Source of the DNA: LD21 sp963715785
GTDB taxonomy: Bacteria; Bacteroidota; Bacteroidia; Bacteroidales; VadinHA17
Length of the DNA: 64,000 nucleotides
Direction of reading: 5' to 3'
NCBI GenBank assembly: GCA_963715785.1
Contig: OY970276.1
Location: forward strand, 2,170,001 to 2,234,000
The translations under genes were made by a program, and so were the position numbers. The notes under the pieces were generated by a model that saw nothing but the letters and a program-made list of their open reading frames with translations, was not told the origin of the DNA and made no database searches. Below are positions 17,237 through 27,072 of this stretch, piece after piece. Positions within the stretch are counted from its first letter, which is position 1. Each line of letters opens with the position of its first letter.

Positions 17237-19012
17237 ATGATAAGCAGAGACTGGGAATGTGTGCTGACAGTGATTTTGTCACAACCACTAAGTCATTTAA
17301 TACTGACTCTACTGGCACTGCTGTTAGCAATTTGCTTCATAATTGTCTATTTCTCAGTCAAATTGAAAAGAATTAACCAGGAACTTCTTGAAAAAAATAC
17401 CCGCATATCAGAGATCAACGCTGATCTCCAGAAATCAAATCAGGAACTGGCAATTCAGAAAGAAAATATTACAAAAAAGCATTTTGAGTCTGATAAGTTC
17501 TATGAGATGCTTGTGCAATCGGCAAATGACGGGATTTCATTTTACGACCGGGAGTGGAAATTACGATTTTCCAATTCCGCTTTTTATACCATGATAGGCT
17601 ACGACAGGGACTCATACAATGCACTTAACCCGCCAGACCTTATCCACCCTGAAGATCAGGATTACCAGCTAAAAAAGGAACAGGCCCTGGTAAATAATGG
17701 ATTCTTTGAAACCGAACTGAGGCTCAGGCATAAGATGGGCCACTATATGAGTCTGTCTACCAGATCAGTGATGGTACGGAGCGATACAGGGGAAGTATTG
17801 GGGACACTCACTATATCCCGCGATATTACAAGGCTCAAACAGGTTCATGAAGAGCTTATTAAGGCAAATATCGGCGCTGAGGCGAGTAACAGATTAAAAT
17901 CTAATTTTCTGGCAAATATTTCTCACGAAATCCGAACACCTCTGAACAGCGTTGTCGGTTTTTCAAACCTTCTCCTTTCAAATAATCTGTCGGATGAGGT
18001 GAAGGAGGAATATATTGAGCATATTAATCACAATAGTGAAAAATTGCTACAGATTATCGGAGATATTATTGATCTCTCGAGGCTTGAAAGTTCTCAGATA
18101 GAAATTACTTATGAAGAGGCTTCACTGGGAACAATTGTCAATGAGATAATTGAAGAAGCCCGTCAGGTTATCAAGCGAAATGAAAAGCCAATCATTCTCA
18201 GCATTAAAAATCATTTTGAAGATAATGGCGATCTTATTTTCACCGACAGAATATGGCTTAAGAGAGTATTGAATCACCTGATGGATAATGCATTGAAATT
18301 TACTCTCGAAGGTTCCGTGGAATTTTCCTATATGCTTGAGAACCAGAATATAGTTTTCAAGATAATTGATACCGGTATTGGCATAAACAAAGAAAACCTT
18401 GGCCATATATTTGAGGAATTCCGACAGGAATTTGATGGTCATCATCGTCCGTTTGAAGGGCTCGGCATAGGACTCACTCTGGCTAAGGAGGTTATAGAAC
18501 GAATGGGAGGGAAAATCTTTGTTCAGTCCGAAAAAGGAGTGGGCTCAGAATTCAGCTTTTCGATCCCCTACAGACCGGCCGGCAGTACAAAAACCAAGAT
18601 GACTCAGGTTGTAAATGAACCCATATTGACCCCCATAGACTGGAGTTCCAGAAAATGCCTTCTGGTAGATGATAATAAAGATGTTCTCATTTATCTAAAC
18701 CGGATACTTACCGATACAGGAGTAACAATAGTTACAGCAAGGTCGGGGTTTGAAGCTATTGAGATTATAAAAGCCAATCCTGATATTGACGTTGTTCTGC
18801 TCGACATGCAGATGCCTGAGATGAACGGGATTGAGGCAACCAGGGAGATTCGGAAAATCAGGAAAGATATTCCAATTATTGCCCAGACGGCTTTTATTTT
18901 TGAAGATGACAAGGATATAATTCTGGAAGCCGGTTGTGATGCCTGTCTTATAAAGCCAATCAGAAGGGAACATCTTCTGACAGTCATGTCAAGCTTCGTA
19001 AAATCAAATTAG
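17237..19012 (+). CDS. Hybrid sensor histidine kinase with attached receiver domain
   Basis: 591 residues: one membrane segment (about 21-41), a coiled-coil stretch (42-85), a PAS domain (about 86-200), HisKA with phospho-accepting His230 in NISHEIRTPLN, HATPase with DNALKF, DTGIGI and GLGIGLTLAK, and a C-terminal receiver (about 470-588) with phospho-Asp523 in LLDMQMPEMNG. No output domain is present, so phosphate must pass to a partner not seen nearby. The signal is unknown; with one membrane segment and no periplasmic domain, sensing is probably cytosolic through PAS. Confidence 0.88.
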   Translation: MISRDWECVLTVILSQPLSHLILTLLALLLAICFIIVYFSVKLKRINQELLEKNTRISEINADLQKSNQELAIQKENITKKHFESDKFYEMLVQSANDGISFYDREWKLRFSNSAFYTMIGYDRDSYNALNPPDLIHPEDQDYQLKKEQALVNNGFFETELRLRHKMGHYMSLSTRSVMVRSDTGEVLGTLTISRDITRLKQVHEELIKANIGAEASNRLKSNFLANISHEIRTPLNSVVGFSNLLLSNNLSDEVKEEYIEHINHNSEKLLQIIGDIIDLSRLESSQIEITYEEASLGTIVNEIIEEARQVIKRNEKPIILSIKNHFEDNGDLIFTDRIWLKRVLNHLMDNALKFTLEGSVEFSYMLENQNIVFKIIDTGIGINKENLGHIFEEFRQEFDGHHRPFEGLGIGLTLAKEVIERMGGKIFVQSEKGVGSEFSFSIPYRPAGSTKTKMTQVVNEPILTPIDWSSRKCLLVDDNKDVLIYLNRILTDTGVTIVTARSGFEAIEIIKANPDIDVVLLDMQMPEMNGIEATREIRKIRKDIPIIAQTAFIFEDDKDIILEAGCDACLIKPIRREHLLTVMSSFVKSN

Positions 19013-19100
19013 ATCTCACCGGTACACTCCATTCCCGGCTCTGTCATTCATTGAATCGGGTAAACAAATTTTATCCTTACTTTGTACTCTGTTTTTAAAT

Positions 19101-21365
19101 ATGACTAAAAGCCGGTTCGCTGACATTATTCTGCCCCTGGCGGTAAGGGGAAGATTCACATACAGGATCCCTGATTCGATTTCTGAAGATCTGAGGCCCG
19201 GGATGATGGTTACCATCCCCTTCGGAGGAAGAAGGCTTTATTCCGGAATAGTATGCAGAATTCACGACAGTTCACCCGATATTAAAAAAATAAAATCCAT
19301 TCTGAAAGTGTCGGAAGCAATGCCGGTTATTAATGAGTTTCAGCTCAGATTATGGCAATGGATATCAGAGTATTATCTGTGCAGTGAGGGAGAAGTGATG
19401 AAAGCTGCAATACCCAGTGAGCTGAGCATGAATAACTTCAGACCCAGACTTGAGACATTTATCAGGCTTTCTGGTAAATTCACTGACGAGGAGCTAAACG
19501 GTGTTCTTGACAAGCTTAAAAAAGCACCCAGGCAACAGGATGTTCTACTTAATTATTTACGGCTAACCGGCTATATACCCGGGTCAGGAAGTACAGCAAT
19601 AAATAAATCTTTGCTTTTATCTAAATCACATACCTCACAAAGCATACTGGAGGCACTTATTGATAAAGGTATTCTTACAGCATTCTCACAAGCGGTCTCC
19701 CGGATTGCTGATACCGGAAGCTTCCGGGAACCTGTAAAACAACTAAGCGAAGTTCAGGCTGAAGCATACACCTCGGTTTCAAAACAGTTTCTTGAAAAGG
19801 ATGTTGTATTATTACATGGAGTTACCTCCAGCGGCAAAACTGAGATATATATTCATCTCATTGAAGAACAATTGAAAAAGGGCCGACAAGTTCTATATAT
19901 GCTCCCTGAAATTGCTCTTACCACCCAGATAATCTTAAGGCTAAAGAGACATTTTGGACAGGTGACAGGAGTTTATCATTCACGGTTCAGTAATGCCGAA
20001 AAGGTTGAAATTTGGAAGAAAGTGGCTGAAAATGACCCTCTGAACGGCTACCGGCTGATTCTCGGGGTAAGATCATCCATATTCCTTCCATTCTCCGACC
20101 TTGGACTTATCATCGTTGATGAAGAGCATGACGGATCATATAAGCAACACGATCCTGCACCCAGGTATCATGCGAGGGATTCTGCAATTATGCTCGCTGC
20201 CATGCATAATGCCAAAACAATATTGGGATCAGCTTCTCCTTCAATAGAAAGCTATAATAATGCTGTAAACGGGAAATATGGACTGACGGAACTGAAAGAG
20301 CGATACGGCCTTATAAAGCTGCCGGAGATAATCCTGGCCAATACCCGTGAAGCTTACAGGAAGAAACTTATGGTTTCACATTTTACTCCTGAATTGCTTC
20401 AGGCTATGGATAATGCCCTGGGCAAGGAGGAACAGATAATCCTTTTCCAGAACAGGAGGGGCTTTTCTCCATATATCGAATGCTCTGAGTGCGGATGGAT
20501 CCCGGTTTGTTTTCAGTGCGCCGTAAATCTAACCTATCACAAGGGTATTGGCAAGCTTGTGTGTCATTATTGCGGATATTCAATAGATATGCCATCTAAA
20601 TGCGATAATGGGCACACAGGTGCAATGGTTGCAAGAGGGTTCGGAACAGAAAAGATTGAGGACGAGATCAAACTTGTATTTCCCGACGCAAGGGTAGCCA
20701 GAATGGACCAGGATACGACAAAGAATAAAAACTCGTTTAATAAATTGATCAGGGCATTTGAGGAAAGAAGGATCGACATCCTCATTGGGACGCAGATGAT
20801 ATCTAAAGGCCTTGATTTTGAAAACCTTACAGTAGTTGGCATACTAAATGCCGACAACCTGCTGAATTATCCTGATTTCAGGGCACATGAAAGAAGCTTT
20901 CAGCTTATGGAACAAGTAAGCGGAAGGGCAGGAAGAAGACAAAAACAGGGCAGAGTTGTGATACAGACCTCCGATCCTGCCAACAGGATTATAAGGCTCG
21001 TGTTACGTCATGATTTTAGCGGGATGTTCAGAATGCAAGCCGGGGAGAGAGCAACTTTTAATTATCCTCCTTTCTGCCGTATGGTCAAAATAAGCATTAA
21101 ACACAAAGACAGATCACTTCTAAATCACTTTTCCGATATTCTTGGCAAAGATCTGAAAGAGTTGTTCGGTAAAAGGGTCCTCGGTCCCGAGTCGCCTGTT
21201 ATCTCTCAGGTTCAGCTATGGTATATTAAAACAATTCTGATAAAAATTGAGCGTGAAAAACCTCCTGCAAAAGCTAAGCAACTGATCGTTGAGGCAATAA
21301 CCAGGCTCGAAAAGGAAACAGGAGCCTCCGCACTTAAGATTGCCGTGGATGTCGATCCGTATTAA
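19101..21365 (+). CDS. priA: Primosomal protein N' (replication restart helicase PriA)
   Basis: 754 residues. PriA recognises stalled replication forks and reloads the helicase. The N-terminal 3'-end-binding domain (about 1-105) is followed by a DEAD-type helicase with Walker A GVTSSGKTE at 240-248 and DEEHDGSYKQ near 338-347. The zinc-binding insert has paired cysteines (CSECGWIPVCFQC, CHYCGYSIDMPSKC). The helicase C-terminal half shows GTQMISKG and QVSGRAGR. All key motifs are intact. Independent of the upstream kinase by 88 bases. Confidence 0.95.
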   Translation: MTKSRFADIILPLAVRGRFTYRIPDSISEDLRPGMMVTIPFGGRRLYSGIVCRIHDSSPDIKKIKSILKVSEAMPVINEFQLRLWQWISEYYLCSEGEVMKAAIPSELSMNNFRPRLETFIRLSGKFTDEELNGVLDKLKKAPRQQDVLLNYLRLTGYIPGSGSTAINKSLLLSKSHTSQSILEALIDKGILTAFSQAVSRIADTGSFREPVKQLSEVQAEAYTSVSKQFLEKDVVLLHGVTSSGKTEIYIHLIEEQLKKGRQVLYMLPEIALTTQIILRLKRHFGQVTGVYHSRFSNAEKVEIWKKVAENDPLNGYRLILGVRSSIFLPFSDLGLIIVDEEHDGSYKQHDPAPRYHARDSAIMLAAMHNAKTILGSASPSIESYNNAVNGKYGLTELKERYGLIKLPEIILANTREAYRKKLMVSHFTPELLQAMDNALGKEEQIILFQNRRGFSPYIECSECGWIPVCFQCAVNLTYHKGIGKLVCHYCGYSIDMPSKCDNGHTGAMVARGFGTEKIEDEIKLVFPDARVARMDQDTTKNKNSFNKLIRAFEERRIDILIGTQMISKGLDFENLTVVGILNADNLLNYPDFRAHERSFQLMEQVSGRAGRRQKQGRVVIQTSDPANRIIRLVLRHDFSGMFRMQAGERATFNYPPFCRMVKISIKHKDRSLLNHFSDILGKDLKELFGKRVLGPESPVISQVQLWYIKTILIKIEREKPPAKAKQLIVEAITRLEKETGASALKIAVDVDPY

Positions 21366-21373
21366 TATCTTTG
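21366..21373 (+). promoter_or_regulatory. Possible promoter (-7 element) for the DUF6165/GT9 pair
   Basis: TATCTTTG matches TAnnTTTG and begins one base after the priA stop. The nearest TTG upstream is 23 bases away, a little too far for a standard -33 element. Confidence 0.3.
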
Positions 21374-21431
21374 CATGCTTTGCGGTTAATGGATTTAAAA
21401 GATACTATTTTTGAAGAATAATATCAATAAA

Positions 21432-21803
21432 ATGAAAATTGAAGTATCAAACGGTGAGATAATTGATAAGCTTACCATTGTCAGGATAAAGCTGGAAAGG
21501 ATCAGGGATAAAGCCAAGCTGGAAAATATACAAAAAGAATATAATGAACTGAATAAATCAGCGGATTCAATTATCAGCTCTGCAGATCCTCTATATAAAG
21601 AATTATATGATGTTAATTGCGAATTATGGGATATTGAAGACCACATTCGCGATCTTGAGAGAAAAAAGGATTATGGAATTGATTTTATTTCAACCGCCAG
21701 GGCAGTATATATAAAAAATGACAGACGATCAGAGCTTAAGCGAGAGATAAATATAAAAACATCTTCGGGTCTTATCGAGGAAAAATCCTACGAAAAATAC
21801 TGA
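21432..21803 (+). CDS. DUF6165 family protein
   Basis: 123 residues from the ATG at 21432, which gives the family opening MKIEVSNGEIIDKLTIV; an upstream TTG at 21411 would add seven unsupported residues. Highly charged and helical, with no membrane segment. DUF6165 genes are often found beside sugar transferases for surface polysaccharide, and here the glycosyltransferase 9 gene starts two bases after the stop. A role with that enzyme is inferred from position only. Confidence 0.78.
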   Translation: MKIEVSNGEIIDKLTIVRIKLERIRDKAKLENIQKEYNELNKSADSIISSADPLYKELYDVNCELWDIEDHIRDLERKKDYGIDFISTARAVYIKNDRRSELKREINIKTSSGLIEEKSYEKY

Positions 21804-21804
21804 A

Positions 21805-22842
21805 ATGCGTCTCCTTATTATAAGAACCTCAGCCATGGGCGATGTAGCTCTGACGACTCCTGTTTTGAAAGGCATGAGAGAACAATATCCTGAGGTTGAA
21901 TTGCTGCTTCTTACCCGACCCATATTCAAAGCATTTTTTAATTCAAGTGCCGGGCTGGAACTTTTTTTTCCTGATTTTAAAAAAAGACACAAAGGTTTTC
22001 GTGGGTTAATCACACTTTATAACGACATAAACAGACATTCCGATATTGATTATGTAATTGACCTTCATGATGTCCTGAGATCAAAGATCTTGCGTTTATT
22101 CTTCCGGCTCAAAGGGGTGCCGGCAGCAGTCATCGATAAGGGAAGAAAAGAAAAGAGATTACTGACAAAAGGCAGGAGAAAAATCAGGCTTAAGCATTCA
22201 GTTGAAAGATATTGTGACGTTTTCGAACGGGCCGGTTTTCCTGTTCACCCTTCAAAAGAAAAATGGATTGTTCCCTCTCAAGGCATAACTCTTAAGGAAG
22301 CCTACGGATTTGATGACTATAAAGGACTGAATATCGGTGTTGCACCTTATGCAAAGCACGAACTTAAAATGTGGCCTGAGCCTTATATGATAAAGCTTCT
22401 CCGATTGATATCCGAAAAACAGCAGTGCAGGTTCTGGCTATTTGGGGGGCAGGAAGATTATGATAAACTAACTATTCTTGAATCAAAAATTCCTGGTTCT
22501 GTCAGCCTTGCGGGGAAATTAAGTCTCGATGAGGAACTTGTTTTCATGAGCAAACTTGATTTTATGATTGCAATGGATTCTTCAAATATGCATATGGCGG
22601 CTCTTGTGGGAACAAAAGTTATTTCTATCTGGGGAGGCACTGATCCTCTCGGCGGTTTTTCTGCCTGGATGCAGCCTGATAATTTCTCTGTGCGTATTCC
22701 GGTTGAAGAGCTGACTTGCAGGCCATGTACAATCTATGGAAAAGGAAAAACTAAAAATGATTTCGCTTGTATGAAATTGCTGACACCGGAAATGGTTTTT
22801 AACAGAATAGATAAATTGGTATTATCAACTTTAATTAAGTAG
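21805..22842 (+). CDS. Glycosyltransferase family 9 (heptosyltransferase-like)
   Basis: 345 residues with the GT9 pattern: N-terminal RTSAMGDVALTTPVL for the acceptor side, DLHDVLRS, then the C-terminal nucleotide-sugar half with APYAKHELKMWP, FGGQEDY, and the site MAMDSSNMHMAAL read here as AMDSSNMHMA. Family members such as WaaC/WaaF add ADP-heptose to the lipopolysaccharide core at the inner membrane's cytosolic face. The exact sugar is not determinable. It directly follows the DUF6165 gene. Confidence 0.85.
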   Translation: MRLLIIRTSAMGDVALTTPVLKGMREQYPEVELLLLTRPIFKAFFNSSAGLELFFPDFKKRHKGFRGLITLYNDINRHSDIDYVIDLHDVLRSKILRLFFRLKGVPAAVIDKGRKEKRLLTKGRRKIRLKHSVERYCDVFERAGFPVHPSKEKWIVPSQGITLKEAYGFDDYKGLNIGVAPYAKHELKMWPEPYMIKLLRLISEKQQCRFWLFGGQEDYDKLTILESKIPGSVSLAGKLSLDEELVFMSKLDFMIAMDSSNMHMAALVGTKVISIWGGTDPLGGFSAWMQPDNFSVRIPVEELTCRPCTIYGKGKTKNDFACMKLLTPEMVFNRIDKLVLSTLIK

Positions 22843-22852
22843 CAGGAAAAAC

Positions 22853-22945
22853 TTTAACCGCAAAGAACGCAAAGTAAAATTGAGATTTTTTTCTTTGAGG
22901 GCTTTGTTTTAAATCTTAGCGACCTTTGCGTTTAATTTCTTCCTA
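22853..22945. repeat. Dispersed GCAAAG-type imperfect palindrome
   Basis: The left part reads AACCGCAAAGAACGCAAAG and the right part ACCTTTGCGTTTAA, so the ends are partly inverted. The same words recur at 33708-33826 and, as a right half only, at 34146-34194. It fills the gap between the GT9 and GH92 genes. Confidence 0.6.
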
Positions 22946-22965
22946 TTTCAATTTAAAATTAAATC

Positions 22966-25329
22966 ATGATGAACAGTGAAGAAGAGCAACCCGAAGGATT
23001 TGGAAGATTCTCATCAGGAATGTCTAAGAAGAGACTTTTCTTACCATTATTAATTCTCTTTATCATAATTATCGCATTTGCTTTTAGGAATGCAAGAAAG
23101 CAGCCGGAAATTAATCCCGCTGACCTGGTTAACCCATTAATGGGAACAGACTCAAAATATGAACTTTCAAATGGAAACACTTATCCTGCGATAGCATTGC
23201 CATGGGGAATGAATTTCTGGACTCCACAGACACGGAAAATGGGTAATGGCTGGAGCTATACCTATAGCGACAATAAGATTATGGGAATTAAGCAGACACA
23301 TCAGCCCAGTCCATGGATAAATGACTATGCTGCCTTCTCGCTGATGCCTGTAACAGGCAAAATAAAGATAGGTGAAAATGACAGAGCTTCATGGTTCTCA
23401 CATAAGGCAGAGGTGGCAAAGCCATATTATTACAGCGTTTATCTGGCTGATTATGACGTTACAGCTGAAGTGACTCCGACAGAACGGGCAGCCATGTTTC
23501 GCTTTACATTCCCAAAAAGTGATTCTTCCTTTATTTTAATAGATGGTTTCAATGAAGGATCCATGGTGAGAATCATTCCTTCGGAACGAAAGGTCATAGG
23601 TTATTGCCGTAATAATCATGGAGGCGTGCCGGCTAATTTTCATAACTATTTCGTGGCTGTTTTTGATCATGATTTTATATATACTCATACATGGCATGGT
23701 GATACATTAAGTCTTAATGATCTGGAGCAGGAGGGAGATCACACTGGTGCAGTGCTCGGATTTAAAACTAAAAAGGGAGAACAGATCGGTGTCAGGATCG
23801 CATCCTCCTTCATAAGTCAGGAACAGGCATTGCTGAACCTGACACGTGAAACAGGGACCAGGGATTTTGAAACTCTTGAAAAAGAAGCAAAGGAAGCCTG
23901 GAATAAACAGCTTGGAAGAATTGATGTTGAGGGAGGAACGGAGGATCAGCAGCGGACATTTTATTCCTGTCTTTACCGAATGCTTCTTTTTCCCAGGCAA
24001 TTCTTCGAGGTAAATGCCAGCAATGACATTGTACATTATAGTCCATATAACGGGAAAATCCTGCCAGGCTACATGTATACCGATAACGGATTCTGGGATA
24101 CTTTTCGTGCCGTCTTTCCTTTTTTCACACTTATGTATCCGGATGTCGACAGCAGGATAATGGAAGGGCTTGCAAATGCGTACAGGGAAAGCGGTTGGCT
24201 TCCTGAGTGGGCAAGCCCCGGCCATCGCGATTGTATGATCGGTTCAAATTCAGCCTCATTGATTGCTGATTCTTATATCAAAGGCATCAGAGGTTATAAT
24301 ATTGACACACTTTATAATGCTATAATAAAAAACACCAAAGGACCGGGACCTGTTTCATCTGTCGGAAGGCTTGGAGCTGATTATTATAACACCCTTGGGT
24401 ATGTTCCTTATAATGTTGGCATTAATGAGAATGCGGCCCGTACACTTGAATATGCCTATGCTGATTTTTGTATCTGGCAGGTTGCAAAGGCGACAGGCAG
24501 GCCGAAAGAAGAAATAGATCTTTTTGCCAAAAGAGCAATGAATTACAAGAATGTATTTGACAGCGGAAGAAAGCTTATGCGCGGCCGGAACCTCGATGGT
24601 ACCTTTCAGTCGCCATTCAGCCCGTTTAAATGGGGCGATGCATTTACCGAAGGAAACAGCTGGCATTATACATGGAGCGTTTTTCAGGACGTTGCAGGGC
24701 TGATAAATTTAATGGGGGGAAAGGATAATTTTGTGGCAAAACTAGATTCTGTTTTTGAGGTACCACCTGTATTTGACTATTCCTATTATGGAGTGGTAAT
24801 TCATGAAATACGGGAGATGCAGATAGCCCACATGGGGAATTATGCACATGGAAATCAGCCAATTCAGCACATGATTTATCTGTACGACTATGCAGGCAAG
24901 CCGTGGAAGACGCAATATCATGTGAGGAATGTACTCGACAAGCTTTATAATTATACACCCGATGGTTATTGTGGTGACGAAGACAATGGGCAAACATCAG
25001 CATGGTATGTATTTTCAGCCCTGGGATTTTATCCGGTTACCCCCGGAACGGATGAATATGTCATAGGCTCTCCCTTGTTCAGCAAGGCAACTCTCAGGTT
25101 TGAGAACGGGAAGAAATTGGTTATCAAAGCGATTGGAAATTCTAAGGAAAATATATACGTAAAAGATATAACCCTCAATGGAAGGACTCACTCAGAAAAT
25201 TATTTCAGGCATGGCGACTTGCAAAAAGGTGGAACGCTAATTTTCAGAATGAGCCCGATTGCTGAAAAGAAGAGAGGTACAAAAGACGAGGATTTTCCAT
25301 ACTCAATGAGTACGAATAAATTGAAATAA
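22966..25329 (+). CDS. Glycoside hydrolase family 92 (alpha-mannosidase)
   Basis: 787 residues. GH92 enzymes are calcium-dependent exo-alpha-mannosidases acting on N-glycans and mannans. Seen here: NPLMGTDS and the N-terminal beta-sandwich (about 48-290), then the (alpha/alpha)6 barrel with DNGFWDTFRAVFPF, GWLPEWASPGHRDCMIGS and GYCGDEDNGQTSAWYVFSALGF near 690. In place of a cleavable signal peptide, there is a 23-residue polar lead and one membrane segment (about 24-40), so it seems anchored with the enzyme in the periplasm. GH32 and an acetyltransferase-like gene follow. Confidence 0.9.
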   Translation: MMNSEEEQPEGFGRFSSGMSKKRLFLPLLILFIIIIAFAFRNARKQPEINPADLVNPLMGTDSKYELSNGNTYPAIALPWGMNFWTPQTRKMGNGWSYTYSDNKIMGIKQTHQPSPWINDYAAFSLMPVTGKIKIGENDRASWFSHKAEVAKPYYYSVYLADYDVTAEVTPTERAAMFRFTFPKSDSSFILIDGFNEGSMVRIIPSERKVIGYCRNNHGGVPANFHNYFVAVFDHDFIYTHTWHGDTLSLNDLEQEGDHTGAVLGFKTKKGEQIGVRIASSFISQEQALLNLTRETGTRDFETLEKEAKEAWNKQLGRIDVEGGTEDQQRTFYSCLYRMLLFPRQFFEVNASNDIVHYSPYNGKILPGYMYTDNGFWDTFRAVFPFFTLMYPDVDSRIMEGLANAYRESGWLPEWASPGHRDCMIGSNSASLIADSYIKGIRGYNIDTLYNAIIKNTKGPGPVSSVGRLGADYYNTLGYVPYNVGINENAARTLEYAYADFCIWQVAKATGRPKEEIDLFAKRAMNYKNVFDSGRKLMRGRNLDGTFQSPFSPFKWGDAFTEGNSWHYTWSVFQDVAGLINLMGGKDNFVAKLDSVFEVPPVFDYSYYGVVIHEIREMQIAHMGNYAHGNQPIQHMIYLYDYAGKPWKTQYHVRNVLDKLYNYTPDGYCGDEDNGQTSAWYVFSALGFYPVTPGTDEYVIGSPLFSKATLRFENGKKLVIKAIGNSKENIYVKDITLNGRTHSENYFRHGDLQKGGTLIFRMSPIAEKKRGTKDEDFPYSMSTNKLK

Positions 25330-25443
25330 GAATTGACACAGAGTGTCACAGAGAAGCACAGAGGGCCACTGAGACATTTTCCCTCGTGTTCTCTGTGATC
25401 CTTATAGCTATCGGGACTCTGTGTATTTCTGTGTAAGTTCTTC
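25328..25443. repeat. Dispersed CACAGAG-type imperfect palindrome with a nested 19-bp palindrome
   Basis: Left half repeats CACAGAG (AAGAATTGACACAGAG...); right half repeats CTCTGTG and ends GTGTAAGTTCTT, roughly the reverse complement. Inside the right half, bases 25398-25416 (ATCCTTATAGCTATCGGGA) form an imperfect palindrome that is flanked on both sides, with no gap, by CTCTGTG (25391-25397 and 25417-25423). Confidence 0.7.
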
Positions 25444-25462
25444 TTAATACTCAATAAATTAA

Positions 25463-27043
25463 ATGAAACTTTACAGATTTTTTATTTTCATTTTGGCTCT
25501 TGGGATTCTGACATTAAGTTGCCGGAACCATCAGGTTCAAAAATCCGGAACAAAGAAAACGGTTTCCGGATATTACCACGAACAGTATCGTCCTCAGTTT
25601 CATTTCTCCCCTGAGGCTCACTGGATGAACGATCCTAACGGACTGGTATATTATAGCGGTGAATATAACTTATTTTATCAGTATTATCCCGACAGCACAA
25701 TATGGGGGCCCATGCACTGGGGTCACAGCACAAGTGATGACCTTGTACACTGGAAACATCTGCCCATAGCACTTTATCCCGATTCTCTGGGTTATATATT
25801 TTCCGGAAGCGCTGCTGTGGATGTAAATAATACTTCAGGATTCGGTTCCGCTGAAAAACCTCCCTTAGTGGCAATATTTACTTATGATAACCCGGTTCTT
25901 GAGAAGAAAGGGAGTGATATGTTTCAATATCAGGGCTTAGCTTATAGTCTTGACAAAGGTGTGAACTGGACTAAATATTCAGGAAATCCTGTTTTGAAAA
26001 ACCCGGGAATAAGGGATTTCAGGGATCCAAAGATTTTCTGGCATGATCGAACCGGAAAATGGATTACAATATTGGCGGTTAAAGACCGGGTACAGATCTA
26101 TTCTTCTCCGGATATGAAGAATTGGGCCCTTGAAAGTGAATTTGGAACAGGAGCCGGAGCTCATGGCGGAGTCTGGGAATGTCCTGACCTGTTTCCACTT
26201 AATATAGAAGGGCAGAATGCTGTCAAATGGATCATGCTGGTCAGTATAAACCCGGGCGGACCAAACGGAGGTTCAGCAACACAATATTTTGTAGGTGAGT
26301 TTGATGGTCATAAATTTGTTCCGGATGATAATCAGATAAGATGGGTCGATTTGGGTCGCGACGATTATGCTGGCGTTACATGGTCGGGTGTACCGGATGA
26401 CGACGGAAGAAGAATTTTTATAGGATGGATGAGCAACTGGGATTATGCAACTGTTGTCCCCACCTCCCCCTGGCGGGGCGCTTTTACTATCCCTCGTGAA
26501 TTATCGTTGAAATTTGAGCATGGCAAGTGCTTTATCTCTTCAAAGCCGGTAAAAGAATTCTGGGATCTTCGGAGCATATCTGATACATGCACTATTATGA
26601 AGTTAGGATTTACCGGCGAAAAGGAACTTCCAATTAATAGGATAACGCTCATGCAGAGCGAGTTATTATTTGGATTTAACATGTCAGAGACGAGAACAGA
26701 CACACTGGGGATTATTCTTGAAAATAGCCTGAAAGAAAGGTTTGTTATTGGCTATTCATTTATTAAGAAACAATTTTATATTGACAGGAATAAGTCAGGA
26801 AATATTGCCTTTTCAGATAAGTTTGCTGGTATTATCAAAGCAGCATATAATGCAGGACCTGTTATGAAGTTGCATATTCTTATCGATGCTTCGTCTGTTG
26901 AGTTATTTGTTGATGACGGAAGACTGGCAATGACTACACTGGTTTTTCCAACTGAGAAATTCACTGCTCTTAAAGTATTTTCAAATGGCGGTACTACCTT
27001 TCTTAACAAGGCAGTTTTTAATGGCATTAAAAGGATCTGGTAA
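25463..27043 (+). CDS. Glycoside hydrolase family 32 (fructan hydrolase, levanase/inulinase type), lipoprotein
   Basis: 526 residues. The lipobox LTLSC puts the lipid-bearing cysteine at residue 20. The five-bladed propeller carries all three catalytic carboxylates: Asp57 in WMNDPNG, Asp188 in FRDP, and Glu239 in ECPDLF. A C-terminal beta-sandwich follows from about 385, with SSVELFVDDGR as its usual mark. It should release fructose from levan or inulin outside the cell or in the periplasm. Whether it is endo- or exo-acting is not visible. It has no SusC/SusD partner in this cluster. Confidence 0.9.
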   Translation: MKLYRFFIFILALGILTLSCRNHQVQKSGTKKTVSGYYHEQYRPQFHFSPEAHWMNDPNGLVYYSGEYNLFYQYYPDSTIWGPMHWGHSTSDDLVHWKHLPIALYPDSLGYIFSGSAAVDVNNTSGFGSAEKPPLVAIFTYDNPVLEKKGSDMFQYQGLAYSLDKGVNWTKYSGNPVLKNPGIRDFRDPKIFWHDRTGKWITILAVKDRVQIYSSPDMKNWALESEFGTGAGAHGGVWECPDLFPLNIEGQNAVKWIMLVSINPGGPNGGSATQYFVGEFDGHKFVPDDNQIRWVDLGRDDYAGVTWSGVPDDDGRRIFIGWMSNWDYATVVPTSPWRGAFTIPRELSLKFEHGKCFISSKPVKEFWDLRSISDTCTIMKLGFTGEKELPINRITLMQSELLFGFNMSETRTDTLGIILENSLKERFVIGYSFIKKQFYIDRNKSGNIAFSDKFAGIIKAAYNAGPVMKLHILIDASSVELFVDDGRLAMTTLVFPTEKFTALKVFSNGGTTFLNKAVFNGIKRIW

Positions 27044-27072
27044 TATAGATAAGAATTGAGAGATAGCAGATT